64,000 bases of DNA. It comes from Rhizoctonia solani. Lineage: Eukaryota > Basidiomycota > Agaricomycetes > Cantharellales > Ceratobasidiaceae. A program made the translations under genes and the position numbers. The notes beneath the pieces were generated by a model, which worked only from the letters and a program-made list of their open reading frames with translations, was not told the DNA's origin and made no database searches. Position 1 is the first letter of the stretch; the number at the start of each line of letters is the position of its first letter. Below are positions 45,846 through 58,000 of this stretch, in pieces. The stretch covers positions 248,001-312,000 of the forward strand of contig NC_057370.1 in the NCBI RefSeq assembly GCF_016906535.1, in the 5' to 3' direction.

Positions 45846-46028
45846 AGAGGGGGTAATGTCATGACCTTCATTGGCAAGACACAAATTTTTACCATTTTCT
45901 ATCTTTTTTCTGAGACAGTTCCCCTTTTTGGTATATATTTATGACTCATCAAGATCATGTGACATTTTTAATATATGATGTGAAATTGTAAATGACTCAC
46001 ACCTTATTTCTGTTTGGTTTGATGTGGC

Positions 46029-46201
46029 TGTCATAAACAGAGGAAAATAGAACTAGCCAGAATTGAACCAGCTTGACCACTAAGCCATAGAGCCCTATTA
46101 TTCCTCTGCTGACAACCCATGATTACACTTGCTACCTCCCAAATTTGGGCTTGGGCCAGCATGCAACCACTTGTACTGGTCATGTGACTGTGTCCAGGAC
46201 A
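46029..46201 (-). mobile_element. T solo LTR
   Basis: 173 bp with perfect TSD gtggc (46024-46028, 46202-46206), inside the Gy3 3' LTR. Confidence 0.93.
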
Positions 46202-46253
46202 GTGGCTTCTCTCATGTACATAAACCAGGTCAAGTTGCTGCTAGAACAGCAAG

Positions 46254-48324
46254 TGTTATGGATATGACATTCCTCTTATAATCTGTACTTATTTTATTAA
46301 TTACACAAGTAATCTTACAGTATATAAATGAGATTGAGATGCAAACTAAGGTTTTCAAGGTCCCTCTATCCAATTGTGACCTTCGCAAAACCTATAAACG
46401 TCAGGAATACCCTCAATATGCAATATCTTTAGCATATATGCTGTTTTCTCACTCATTTAAATATATATAAACTCAGTTGAGTAGATAAACAGTAACAAGT
46501 AATATTTCTCTTGTTTGTAGTATTTGTTATTCAAGATTCTATCTTGTGGCTACACACAGAAATATTCAGGGTCCCCCCTGTTGCATAGGCAAGTGCTGTG
46601 GCGCTTAATCAGCGCTTAAGCGCCAACGCACTAAATGCGCCTTTTCTCCATCACCCGGGCATCCCACACTGCCAAATTGCTTGCGCTTAGGTGCGCTTGT
46701 TTGTGCGCTCCAGAACGCTGGGTCAAGCTCCCAAAACTGACAACATTTGGCAGAGTTATGCCCCATTTACTGTAAGTACCCAATGCAGCAGTATCCTACC
46801 TTTGGGACTGTTTACTCCAAGGATGAAACACTTAGCCTTGGGACATCTAAGGACCCACACAGGCAGATACTGCCTTGGGGCAAAAATTAGGATCTGTTGT
46901 TTGTTTACTATTTACCAAAGTATTGGCTCCCTCAAGTGTTTCAGTTGCCACATGTACCTCCTGTACCCCCTCTGTTGTGCACCACTGTAAGGTGGGCACA
47001 CGCTGGTGGAGTTGGGCGCTTAAGGCCGTACTACTACAAGCAACACGTACGTAATCTAACTAATAAGGCTATACTACTTCTGCTTGAGGCGGACTACTAC
47101 TACTAACTAATGCGAGGGGGCCTTAGGCCTGGAGGTGTGGTGAGTTAAGGGGGTGGTGAGCGTCTAAGTACTACTGGGGGCCTGCTACTTAGCTGGCTGA
47201 CTAATCCTCCTCAATGAATATGAGACAAGGTAAAATTGACTTGGGATCTCCAAGCAATTTTCCTGCTGTTTATATAGACAAAGGGGAAAGTATATACATG
47301 GTCTGTGCGTGTGATAAGGAAGCGTCCATGTGAAAGAGGAGCCTGCTGCGGGCTGCGCAGAAGCGTGGATTTCTCCTAAGCGCCCTTGGCACAGCATCTC
47401 GGCGCGGCATCTTGGCATAATAAGCGCCAAGATCACGTGATCAAAAAACAAAAGATATTGAGTCCGTAAAAAATACTAAAAATGATAGAAAAATTGTGCA
47501 ATTCTAATGGTATATGTTAGGAGGTTATAACACCCTCTTGATATCAATCATGTATATACTTGTTTGTGCACCTTCTCAGGGTATAAAAGGACCCTGTTAA
47601 GACGCTTCTAATGCATCCATTTATCCACTCTTGTATATTGACATATACACACAAGCCTTTAACAGCTTATCTGTGCATTTACTTTAGTGATTGACTCACT
47701 GTAAATAGCATAGGAGGTTATTTGGCACACTAAGACCATAGGCCAGTCCCAACAGACACAGGGTAACCTATTAGTGTACTTACTGCTACCCTGTGCCCCT
47801 TGACTGTCACAGTTGTTGAGCTCAACATTGAGTATAGTGCAACAATACTGTAAGGATTGTTGTGATTGAGTGATAGTGTTTCAATCCACCATACCCCCTA
47901 TATTGTAGATAGCTTTATCTACAATATCTCATAAATCCTAGATATATTTTAGGTAAACCCCATAAGTCTTAAGTCTTACTTAAGCATACATAAGTCCTAT
48001 ACTTATTAGGCAAATCCTATAAATCCTGTACATTAGTCAGGTAACTCTCTTACCTAAGGTACTATCTCAGAGACCTTATGTATACATACCCTTAGTCACT
48101 TAGGCTTAAGTAACATTAGTCTAAGGTACTATACATAACCAACCACCTGCACTTGATAGTTGGTAGACTATTTGTTAGGAGTTGTTATTCCTGATAACCT
48201 AGTCTATATTGTGCATATATTCTGTGCATATATTCTGATTCTTAATACTAGTCCTTAGTTATTCTCATATACATTTTGTATATAGTAATCCTTTCTTACT
48301 CCTGTACTTACACAACTCTCAACC
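46254..48324 (+). mobile_element. Gy1 solo LTR with nested Gy2 LTR
   Basis: Starts TGTTATGG and ends CTCAACC (last base changed from A). TSD gcaag (46249-46253, 48325-48329). The net length of about 1.5 kb matches the intact Gy1 LTR. Confidence 0.92.
46973..47532 (-). mobile_element. Gy2 solo LTR, inverted
   Basis: 560 bp with perfect TSD ccctc (46968-46972, 47533-47537), inside the Gy1 LTR. Confidence 0.93.
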
Positions 48325-48903
48325 GCAAGACTTGACCTCTTTGTCAATTCACCCTTTGTTCTCACCTACCCCTTGCCCTGCTCCCTTGTTGAGCACTAGT
48401 GCATCTTACTAAGCATCATAACCCAGGCCATTGTTGCCCTCTACCCTAAATCATACCCCATGGGCCCTTGTTGCCCCTCTACCCTTCTCATAGTTCATTG
48501 GTGATAGGGCCACAGACTTTAAACCCCCTTGTACCATAGATTCAAGCTCTGTTGTGACACCCCTGCTGCCCTTGCCATTGGCCAATGTTAAGGCACATGG
48601 GCAAGGTCTGAATAATATATTATTATAGAAGAGATTATGTCATCCCCCCCACCTCAAATCCATAGTAGCTTAGTGTAGTATTTGATAAAGGACTGGAGGG
48701 GGGAAGGTCATGTGACCTGGACTTAGAGAATATCACTAAGTCCAGCCATGTTGACCATAAGTCTCTTATATGCGGGAAATCGGAGGTTCTGAGTGCATAT
48801 GTGCGAGTATATGCGTGCTTGTGGTCATGTTTGTGTGCAACATGAGTGTGTTGGAGGCTTGACAAGGTCAGGACTCATAGAAAGAATGGAGTGGGTTGTG
48901 ACA

Positions 48904-49289
48904 CATGGTGGCAGTGGGATAGAGTATTGAAACAAGAGATGCATAACATCCAGGCTGGCACAGAATCACATGCAAGATCTTTAACATACTTGTAGCCATA
49001 GTTAGGGGGTGTTTTTGAGTGTAGCATGGTGAGCTTTTGAATGAATTGGTAACCAATGAGATCAAAGGGACTCCAAACTGTCCTGGACATAGTCACATGA
49101 CCAGTACAAGTGGTTTCATGCTGGCCCAAGCCCAAATCTGGGGGGTAGCAGGTGTAATCATGGGTTGTCAGCAGAGGAATAATAGGGCTCTATGGCTTAG
49201 TGGTCAAGCTGGTTCAATTCCAGCTAGTTCTATTTTCCTTTGTTTATGACACAAACTCTGTTTTTACCTCTACAAATGCCATAGGTGAG
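48904..49289 (-). pseudogene. Unknown minus-strand coding region, middle pieces
   Basis: Excluding the T LTR at 49079-49251, the minus strand reads TYGICRGKNRVWSPFDLIGY, then LHSKTPPNYGYKYVKDLACD and SVPAWMLCISCFNTLSH. After removal of the Gy4/Gy3 insertion it joins the piece at 33043-33095, with a possible one-base frame change. Not recognised. Confidence 0.45.
49079..49251 (+). mobile_element. T solo LTR, sense strand plus
   Basis: 173 bp with perfect TSD caaac (49074-49078, 49252-49256). It lies in the unknown coding region, not in an LTR. Confidence 0.93.
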
Positions 49290-49754
49290 TGTCATAACCC
49301 ATATCTGGAGGGGTTATTACCATATATATCCACTGTCAAAGATATATATAGTATATATGATGCACAGTGATATATTAATAATAAGTTGCTGGGGGACGTT
49401 GCACTCCCCCTGCCCCCCTAGCCGCGGGCCAATGTTAAGGGAGCCCGCGGGCAAGGTCTGAATAATATATTATTATAGAAGAGATTATGTCATCCCCCCC
49501 CACCTCAAATCCGTAGTAGTTTAGTATAGTATTTGATAAAGGACTGGAGGGGGGGAGGTCATGTGACCTGGACTTAGAGAATATCACTAAGTCCAGCCAT
49601 GTCAACCATAAGTCTCTTATATATGGGAACCTGGAGGTTCTGAGTGCATATGTGCAAGTATATGCGTGCTTGCGGTCATGTTGGTGTGCAACATGAGTGT
49701 GTTGGAGGCTTGACAAGGTCAGGACTCATGGACAGAATGGAATGGGTCATGACA
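49290..49754 (-). mobile_element. Gy4 solo LTR, inverted
   Basis: 465 bp, TGTCATAACCC...GGGTCATGACA, with perfect TSD gtgag (49285-49289, 49755-49759). Confidence 0.92.
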
Positions 49755-49783
49755 GTGAGTGTTTCCCAAGGAGCCAGTGGGTG

Positions 49784-50218
49784 TGTCATAACCCATATCT
49801 GGAAAGGGTATTACCATATATATCCACTGTCAAAGATATGTATAGTATATGTGATGCACAGTGATATATGAATAATATATGTTGCTGGGGGACATTGCAC
49901 TCCCTGCCCCCCTAGCCGCAGGCCAATGTTAAGGGAGCCTGCAGGCAAGGTCTGAATCTTGTATCACTATAGAAGAGATTATGTCATCCCCCCCCACCTC
50001 AAATCCATAGTAGTTTAGTATAGTATTTGATAAAGGACTGGATGGGGGGAGGTCATGTGACCCTGGTGGACTGTCAGTCTCTAAGTCATGAGCGTTTAGA
50101 GTAATGACAGTTCTGACTGTATATATGTGAGTATATGCGGCCTTTTAAAGACTTTGGAGTATCCTATTAGTAGGTGGCTTGGTCAGGAGACATGCCAGCA
50201 AAGGCATGGGTCATGACA
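49784..50218 (-). mobile_element. Gy4 solo LTR, inverted
   Basis: 435 bp, with flanks gggtg/ggatg (4 of 5 match). Only 29 bp from the previous Gy4 LTR and in the same orientation, yet each has its own duplication, so they are two insertions. Confidence 0.88.
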
Positions 50219-50413
50219 GGATGGTTTGTGGTCAAGAGGGGCCTGGTGATAAAATTAAAGATGTGTTCTTGTAAATAAGAGCAGTTCTGAATTGGGACAG
50301 TAAGAACACCCTCAAACAGCCCCTTTTGTTGGATGCAAATCAGACCAACTTCATATATATGTTTTGTTGAAGTGGCTAGAAGGATTGATGTTGCCTTTGC
50401 TATTGCAGGGGAA
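50219..50413 (-). pseudogene. Unknown minus-strand coding region, most upstream piece in window
   Basis: About 64 codons open on the minus strand (IYEVGLICIQQKGLFEGVL, then VPIQNCSYLQEHIFNFI, RPLLTTN). It is cut on its 5' side by the intact Gy1 element; the rest should lie beyond the right end of the window. Confidence 0.45.
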
Positions 50414-51934
50414 CTGTTATGGATATGACATTTCTTCCTTAATCTGTACTTATTTTATTAATTACACTAGTAATCTTACAGTAAAAAGTGAGATAAAGAT
50501 GCGAACTAAGGTTTTCAAGGTCCCTCTATCCAATAGTGACCTTTACAAAACCTACAAACCTCAGGAATACCCTTAATATGCAATGTCTTTCGCATATATG
50601 CTGTTTTCTCACTCATTTAAATATATAAAATTCAGCTGAGTAGATAAACAGTAACAAGTGATATTTCTCTTGTTTGTAGTATTTAATATTCAAGATTTAT
50701 CTTGTGGCTACACACAGAAATATTCAGGGTCCCCCCTGTCGCATAGGCAAGTGCTCCGGCGCTTAATCAGCCCTTAAGCGCCGACGCACTAAATGCGCCT
50801 TTTCTCCATCACCCGGGCATCCCACACTGCCGAATCGCTTGCGCTTAGGTGCGCATGTTTGCGCGCTCCAGAACGCTGGGTCAAACTCCCAAAACGGACA
50901 ACATTTGGTAGAGTTATGCCCCATTTACTGTAAGTACCCAATGCAGAGGTATCCTACCTTTGGGACTGTTTACTCCAAGGATGAAACACTTAGCCTTGGG
51001 ACATCTAAGGACCCACACAGGTAAATACTGCCTTGGGGCAAACATTGCCTTGGGGCAAATATTAGGGTCTGTTGTTTGTTTACTATGTACCAAGGTATCG
51101 GCTCCCTCAAGTGTTTCAGTTGCCACATGTACCTCCTGTACCCCCTCTTGGTATCAATCATGTATATACTTGTTTGTGCGCCTTCTCAGGGTATAAAAGG
51201 ACCCTGTGAAGACGCTTCTAATGCATCCATTTATCCACTCTTATATATTGACATATACACACAAGCCTTTAACAGCTTATCTGCGCATTTACTTTAGTGA
51301 TTGACTCACTGTAAATAGCATAGGAGGTTATTCGGTGCACTAAGACCATAGGCCAGTCCCAACAGACACAGGGTAACCTATTAGTGTACTTACTGCGACC
51401 CTGTGCCCCTTGACTGTCACAGTTGTTGAGTTCAACATTGAGTATAGTGCAACAATACTGTAAGGATTGTTGTGCTTGAGTGATAGTGTTTCAATCCACC
51501 ATACCCCCTATATTGTAGATAGCTTTATCTACAATATCTCATAAATCCTAGATATATTTTAGGTAAACCCCATAAGTCTTAAGTCTTACTTAAGCATATA
51601 TAAGTCCTATACTTATTAGGCAAATCCTATAAATCCTGTACATTAGTCAGGTAACCCTCTTACTTAAGGTACTATCCTAGAGACCTTAAGTATACATACC
51701 CTTAGTCACTTAGGCTTAAGTAACATTAGTCTAAGGTACTATACATAACCAACCACCTGCACTTCATAGTTGCTAGACTATTTGTTAGGAGTTGTTATTC
51801 CTGATAACCTAGCCTATATTGTGCATATATTCTGTGCATATATTCTGATTCTTAATACTAGTTCTTAGTTATTCCCATATACATTTTGTATATAGTAATT
51901 CTTTCTTACTCCTGTACTTACACAACTCTTAACA
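50414..51934 (+). mobile_element. Gy1 5' LTR (1,521 bp)
   Basis: TGTTATGGATATGACA...ACAACTCTTAACA. Contains the TATA box at 51192-51198 and several short frames that occur in every LTR copy and are not genes. The 3' part holds repeated GTGCATATATTCT and ACATTTTGTATATAG motifs. Confidence 0.95.
51192..51198 (+). promoter_or_regulatory. Gy1 LTR TATA box
   Basis: TATAAAA, centred in the imperfect dyad CAGGGTATAAAAGGACCCTG. It is conserved in all Gy1 LTR copies seen. Transcription probably starts shortly downstream, dividing U3 from R. Confidence 0.7.
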
Positions 51935-51935
51935 T

Positions 51936-51950
51936 TGGTGACCACCGCAG
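51936..51950 (+). other. Gy1 primer-binding site (probable)
   Basis: One base after the LTR the sequence is TGGTGACCACCGCAG. It begins with TGG, as needed to pair with a tRNA CCA end. The tRNA was not identified. Gag-Pol starts about 100 bp later. Confidence 0.6.
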
Positions 51951-52052
51951 GGCTTAGTGTTGGTTATCTTTAATTCTTACCTGTAATCTTTTGTACAAGC
52001 TTTCATACTTTGTATATACATTCTAATTGTGATACTCTACTAACCTTCTTTT

Positions 52053-55000
52053 ATGTCTAGAAGATCAAGTAGACCTGCATCCTCTAATAGGACCCCTTGG
52101 GACACAAGACTTTCAAGAGAAGGTATGCCTAGACATAGTACCCCTAGAAGCTCTGTGCTTCCTAGAGACAGCATACCTACAGATAGTCCCAACAACCCTT
52201 TTGGACCTACTAGGTACTCTATTGAGCAATCCTCTCCTGAGGAGCTAGTGATTCCCCAACCTATCCAACCCTATGAATCACCCATCAAGCCACATGCTTC
52301 CATGCCAGCCTTGGAAGACCCTCAAACAGGACCTAGTAGCTCAAGAAGAATATCACCCCACTCTCATAAGTCATCATCCAGACACTCTCCAAGATTGTCT
52401 CCTTTGGAATATGAAGCTAGTCAGGAAGCAAACAAGCTAGCTAAGCCAAGTTCTTCTATAAGGAAACCTTCACCTTTTGGTCATAAAGCTAGCTCAGCTA
52501 ACTTCCAGAGGATGATACCTGTATTTGGACTCCCTGATATAGAGATGTTGGAACCTTCCTCTAGTAAACCTCAGCCCTCTGAGCCTATGAACTCTCATGA
52601 GCTTAAGAGATCTAAAGGAAAGATTTCTGAAGCCCACATATCTAAGCATAGGGAAACTCAAGCTGCCTTACTGGATCCTAATGATAGGTCTTTTACTAAT
52701 GACCCAGCAATCCAGAAGTACCTACCCTATTCTCCTTCCACTACCTTATACCCTTTAAATGAAGAATCTCCAGGAGAATTCAACTATCAGCCTGACTGTA
52801 CCCAAATGACCTCTTGGTGCAGGAAGAACCCTCAAGCCAATAGTTTTAGGAAAGTCTACAGGCAGCTAGGAAGAGTATTCTATCATGTGGAGATACCTCC
52901 AGCCCATGAGAATCGCTACCCCTCACCTTCTTGTGAGCAATGGGCTTCTCACTACTTCAAACTACTAGATACTGTAGTAACCTTTAGACCTACATGTTGC
53001 ATTACTACCAAGTTAGTTCCTGCTCAAGAAATCAACCATTGGCCTGAATATGGTAAGTTACACATAGACCTGAATAAACTAATCAAGAGAACTGTTCATA
53101 GCGTCTATGACATGGAGGAGCTATTGCCCATTCCTGAATGGCCAGAACATGACTGTTTATTCACCTCTCATTCCTTTGAGGTAGTTGCTGTCACTTATAG
53201 GGATCAGATGGAGCGTTTCATTCAGAAGCTATATGAGATCCTTGGTAGACAACTTCAGACTGGACCACCTTCCCCAGTCATCTCTGCAGGACATCTCAGT
53301 GAGGTAGAACCTGGACAAGAACACCTTAGGGATAGGACCCTACAACTCAAGCAAGATATGACCCTTTTAGTGCCCAAAAGTTCTAGAGCCTCTTCTGTCA
53401 CTCCACAGGAGGCGGCTCAAGAAAACTTACTAAGGAGTCTTATCAAACCCACTAGTCAAGTTACTATTGCTAGTCCTTTACTTCCAGATCCTCAAGTTTC
53501 TCCTCCAACTGTAACCCTGCACACCTCCAGTAGCACTCCTCCAGGACAACCTCCTAGTAGTCTTCATTCATCCAAAGCCTCTCTTACTGTTACTATGCAA
53601 CCTAGGTATTTAGGACCTGATAATGGAACCACACTTATTCCCTCAGAACCTTTACCATCACCTCCTAGCTCTATTGCTACTTCTTCCTCTAGATCTATAC
53701 CCTTAGGAAGAATACCAGAAGAGTCACCCCATGTAACATTACAAGTCCCACCTACCTTAGAAAGGACTGAGAGACTTAGGAGAGAAGCTGCTAGATCTCT
53801 AGGACCTAGACCACCTACTCCTAGACCCACTATAGTCCCTTCCACTAGTTCAGAAGAAACCTTACCATCATCACCCAGAGGTAATGCAAGTGTTCCTATT
53901 GCCCAACCTTCAGCTATACCTCCTTTCAATATACAAGCCCTTGAAGACTACATCAACAATCTTTCAGATGGAAGTATAGATGGCTTAAGTTCTTCTGAAT
54001 CATCAACTGGAAGAGACCAAGTAGCCCCAGAACTAATAGCCCCAGCTACTCCTGCTGATTCTATTACTTCTGTCTCAAGTGCTGCTACTCATACCATGCA
54101 AATTCCAGTAGCGCAGTCTACTCCCAGGATTAGGAGCCAAGTAGAAGAGGATAATGTTAGGAATATACCTTATAATCCACCTTCAAGCAACGCTGCTAGA
54201 AGAGTTAGCCTTGCAGGCCCAAGTATTCCTCTTAGAGATCCACCTCCACATGCTGACTTTATGAATCGCAGATCTTCCTTGGGAGCAAATCGGCGATCCT
54301 CAGGAAGACCAGCTATACCAGCTGAATCCTTTACCAGAGTATCTACAATCCCAGAAGAGCGCTCCTCTAGACTAGCTGAAAGTGCTCACAGGAGACCTAC
54401 CTCCTCTCCTGAATCAAGAAGAACTCCTCTAAGTATCCATACCAATTTACCTTACTTACAGGAGCAGCCAGCACCAGTTACTAGAGAAGAAGCTAATATG
54501 AGTAGGAGAGGAAACTTCTTAGCCCCTCTACTAGCACCTGTCCCACAACTTCAAGTACCTCCAGCACCACCCATTGACAGGACTAGGTTACCTCCTCATA
54601 TTGTAGGACGTATGGTCTCCTCTAGAAGGTTTAGTGAGCTGTTTAATGATCCACCTCCTAGGGATCAACTTAGAGATAGACTAGCTCCCATAGCTGAAGG
54701 AGGAGGAGGAAATGACCCACCATATGATAGCAAGGAGGGAGATTTTGATAACTCTGGTAGAAGAAGGAACAACCCACCTAGAAGAAATGGAGGAGGACCT
54801 CCCAACGACCCAGAAGATCCAGGAAATGAACCATACGCTCAAGCAAATGCAGCTAGAGCTAGACCTTTCAATCCAGCTCCTGTACACTTTGATACTAAGC
54901 TGAAACCTGACATAATCCCAGAGTGGGATGGAGACACTAAGAAGCTGTTGCGCTGGATGACATCCATCAACAACATAGCTGAGTATAGTAGCTACACTAG

Positions 55001-58000
55001 AATTCAGCTTGGACAGCAGATTCCTCTCAGGTTTACAGGAAGAGCTCTTAGATGGTTCAATGCATTAGATAAGGACTATAGGCAAATTATAACTGAAGAT
55101 TGGCCAGCACTTAGGCAAGCTATCACTATCCACTTCATGAATAGGACCTTCCTGAACAGAAGCAAGAATGAAGCCATGCGCATCAGGTTCAGGGATAAAG
55201 ATCATTCAGAAGAGACCCCAGAAGACTATGTCATCAGGAAGATGGAAGCTCTCACTATTGTCAGTGACTGGACTGACTCTGAATTAATCTTTGAAATCAT
55301 GAATGGTGCTCCTAAGTCCTGGACCACGCATATAGACACCTCAAGAATAGTCACTTGGGAAGACTTCCTTGACAAGATTGCATGGCATGAGGAGGACCTT
55401 TTGGGAAAAGATTCTTCTCATAACTCTGACATACAGCGTCAACTACACCAGATGCAATCTACTCTCAAGAGACTAGAAGGAAACAGGCACTCTAGGCCAA
55501 GTGCACGTTCACACTTAGCAGGATCTAAACCAGTAGGATGGCATCAAAATAATCCTCCACCAAAATACCCTAAGGATGACTCTACAGTATCTAAAGGTAA
55601 AACTCCTAAAGACAAGAAAGCTAGACCTTGTAGACACTGTGGAAGTATGATGCACTGGGATAGAGACTGTAAGCATGCCAAGAAGAACTCCAGATTTGTG
55701 CGATCACATATGGCACAAGCAGATGATGATGAATGGGAAGCCCAGGAAGCTTATGAAGATCTCTGTGATGAAGCCTACCTTGATGAAACAGAATATGACA
55801 CTGAAGGAGAAGAGTCTGTTTCTGAGGAAGAGCAGGATTTTCATAAGCCCCTTCAGTCATTAGCTGTCTCTACCTCCAGCGCTAAGCCCAGCTCTGGATT
55901 CCAGGAGGAACAGCATGGTCTGGAGGGGACCACTGTCAGCCAGGGTACTAACTCTGCTGACCAGGGCAGTAAGGAATCTGATTCATCTGTATCTTCTGGA
56001 TATGTACAACCCAAGCTCCCCACTAGGAAGAGCCTTAATAAGAAACTGAAAATGGCTAGTAGTCATACAGCTACTGCCAAGAATGGAGAAGAAATCACTC
56101 TCAAGCGATCAATGTCAAGACCACCAGGAACTGCTTTCTTTGGATCTAAAGCCACCATTATCAAAGGTTGGCTTCAGACAAATAATGGACCTAAGAAGCG
56201 CATCACCTTTGACTCAGGATCAGAGATCACTCTCATTAATGAGTCAATACTTAAAACTCTAGACCCATCACCTAGAGTGCGTATTGGACAAAAACTCAAG
56301 TTAATTCAAGTTACTGGGAATAGCAGCTTATCACAGTATATTTCCCTTCCTATCATCTTTGATACTGAACAAGGATTAGTTAAAATGATTGTAGAAGCCT
56401 ACATAGTTCCTAACATGAACACACCTTTTATCTTAGGAACAGACTTTGCATCTCAGTATCAACTGTCATTAGTTAGGAATGGAGAAGGAACAAGGATAGT
56501 TTTTGGGGATACAGGACGTTCTATTCCTGTGGAAGAATCAGATTCCAGCCCAAGAATTGACCAACAAGGTAATACCTTTATGGTTGAAGTTGCGCAAGGA
56601 TTCATCAAGAATTCTGAGAAAATCAAGATCTCTAAGAAAGCCTACAAGAAGCGACTCCAACATAGGAAATTACCTCCCAATACTGTCAAAGTAAAAGTCT
56701 ATGAGACAGTTACCATCCCAGCGCATACCATCAAGCTCATCAAAGTCAAGACAATATGGAAGGAAGGTCAAGCCTCTGGATTTATGGACAGATCTTTCAA
56801 TTCCCATCGACAAGAAGAACATCTGTTTGCAATAACAGACTGCCTGATAGATAGGAACAATCCTAAGATTCAGGTTTCTAACCTATCAGAACATCCTTTA
56901 AGATTGCAAGGAGGAGAGATTCTTGGATATATGCATGATCCCAACGAATACCTTGCAAAGGAAAAGGACATTACTAAGGAAGAAAAAGACAGCATTATCA
57001 AGTATGCTACCTTAGTACAAGCCATGGTGCAGAGGAAAGCTGAAGAAAAGCCTACTGCACAAGAAGAGGAATTAATGAAGTTGCCGGAAGGAGGACCCAA
57101 GACTGCTGAAGTACCTGACCCAGAACCTGTCCCTTCAGATAGATTCCTTCAAGAAGTTAATTTCTCAGAACATCTCACTCCTAATCAAAGGGCTAAACTA
57201 GAAAAAGTCTTGCGCAAGCATGAGTTAGCCTTTGGATTAGATGGTAGACTTGGTACTCATATCACTCAACTGGAAATTAGACTAAGGCCAGGAACTAAAG
57301 AAATATCTCTAACCCCTTACCATGCTTCTCCAGCTAAAAGAGAAGTCATTGACAAGCAGATTGAGGAATGGCTTAAACTTGGAGTCATTGAGCCATCCAA
57401 GAGTGCTTGGGGATTTCCTGTTATAGTAGTCTATCGCAACAGTAAACCCAGACTATGTGTGGATTACAGACGTCTCAATGAAGTAGCTATACCAGATGAG
57501 TATCCCTTACCAAAACAAACTGACATCTTGCATGCCTTGGAAGGATCTCAATGGCTTACTACCTTAGATGCGCTAGCTGGTTTCACTCAGCTAACCATTA
57601 AGGAGGAAGACAGAGAGAAACTTGCTTTCAGATGTCACAACGGCCATTGGCAACCTACCAAACTACTCTTTGGATATAGAAATGGACCAGCAGAGTTCCA
57701 GCGTGTCATGAATAGGATACTTTCCAGATTTCTATGGCAATTTGCCCTAGTATATATTGATGACATAGTGATCTATAGTGTTGAGTTTGAAGACCATTGC
57801 AATCACTTAGATCAAGTCTTAGGAGCTATTGAAGAAGCTGAAATCACCCTATCTCCAAAGAAATGTCACATTGGATACCAATCACTACTATTGCTAGGAC
57901 AGAAGGTATCAAGATTAGGTCTATCAACCCATAAGGAAAAAGTTGACGCTATCTTAGAGTTGGAACCCCCTAAAAATGTTCCTACCTTACAAACTTTCCT

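Larger units (their letters stand above)
33216..48559 (+). mobile_element. Gy3 element (Ty3/gypsy chromovirus), heavily nested and internally deleted
   Basis: Bounded by TSD cccct (33211-33215, 48560-48564). Order: shortened 5' LTR, ~49-bp leader, inverted Gy1 LTR, RT (with T), LTR-D (with Cop1, itself with a Gy2 LTR), RT end, Gy2 LTR, thumb/RNase H/integrase/chromodomain, polypurine tract, and 3' LTR (with T and a Gy1 LTR that carries a Gy2 LTR). gag and protease are missing, apparently removed with the rearrangement at the inverted Gy1 LTR, which has no matching TSD. Confidence 0.88.
45857..48559 (+). mobile_element. Gy3 3' LTR, expanded by T and Gy1 insertions
   Basis: Preceded by polypurine tract GAAGAGGGGGTAA (45844-45856). 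Parts are 45857-46028, 46202-46253 and 48325-48559, ending GTTGTGACA. The insertions are T (46029-46201) and a Gy1 LTR (46254-48324). Confidence 0.9.
33096..48903 (-). mobile_element. Gy4 solo LTR split by a 15.3-kb Gy3 insertion
   Basis: Left part 33096-33215 and right part 48560-48903 together form one Gy4 LTR, reversed. The outer TSD is catgg (33091-33095, 48904-48908). The Gy3 element inside has its own TSD cccct. Removing both restores the unknown minus-strand coding region. Confidence 0.9.

Noticed and set aside
49290..50218. A single Gy4 element with two LTRs
   Set aside because: The 29-bp interval has no primer site, polypurine tract or coding text, and each LTR has its own flanking duplication.
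50839..51297. Short frames in the Gy1 LTR (repeated at 62952-63416 and in older copies)
   Set aside because: They are repeat sequence in U3/R; coding is not conserved among copies, which carry indels.
53564..53929. A 121-codon minus-strand frame in Gy1 gag-pol
   Set aside because: Antisense shadow of the low-complexity Ser/Pro leader; no independent signal.
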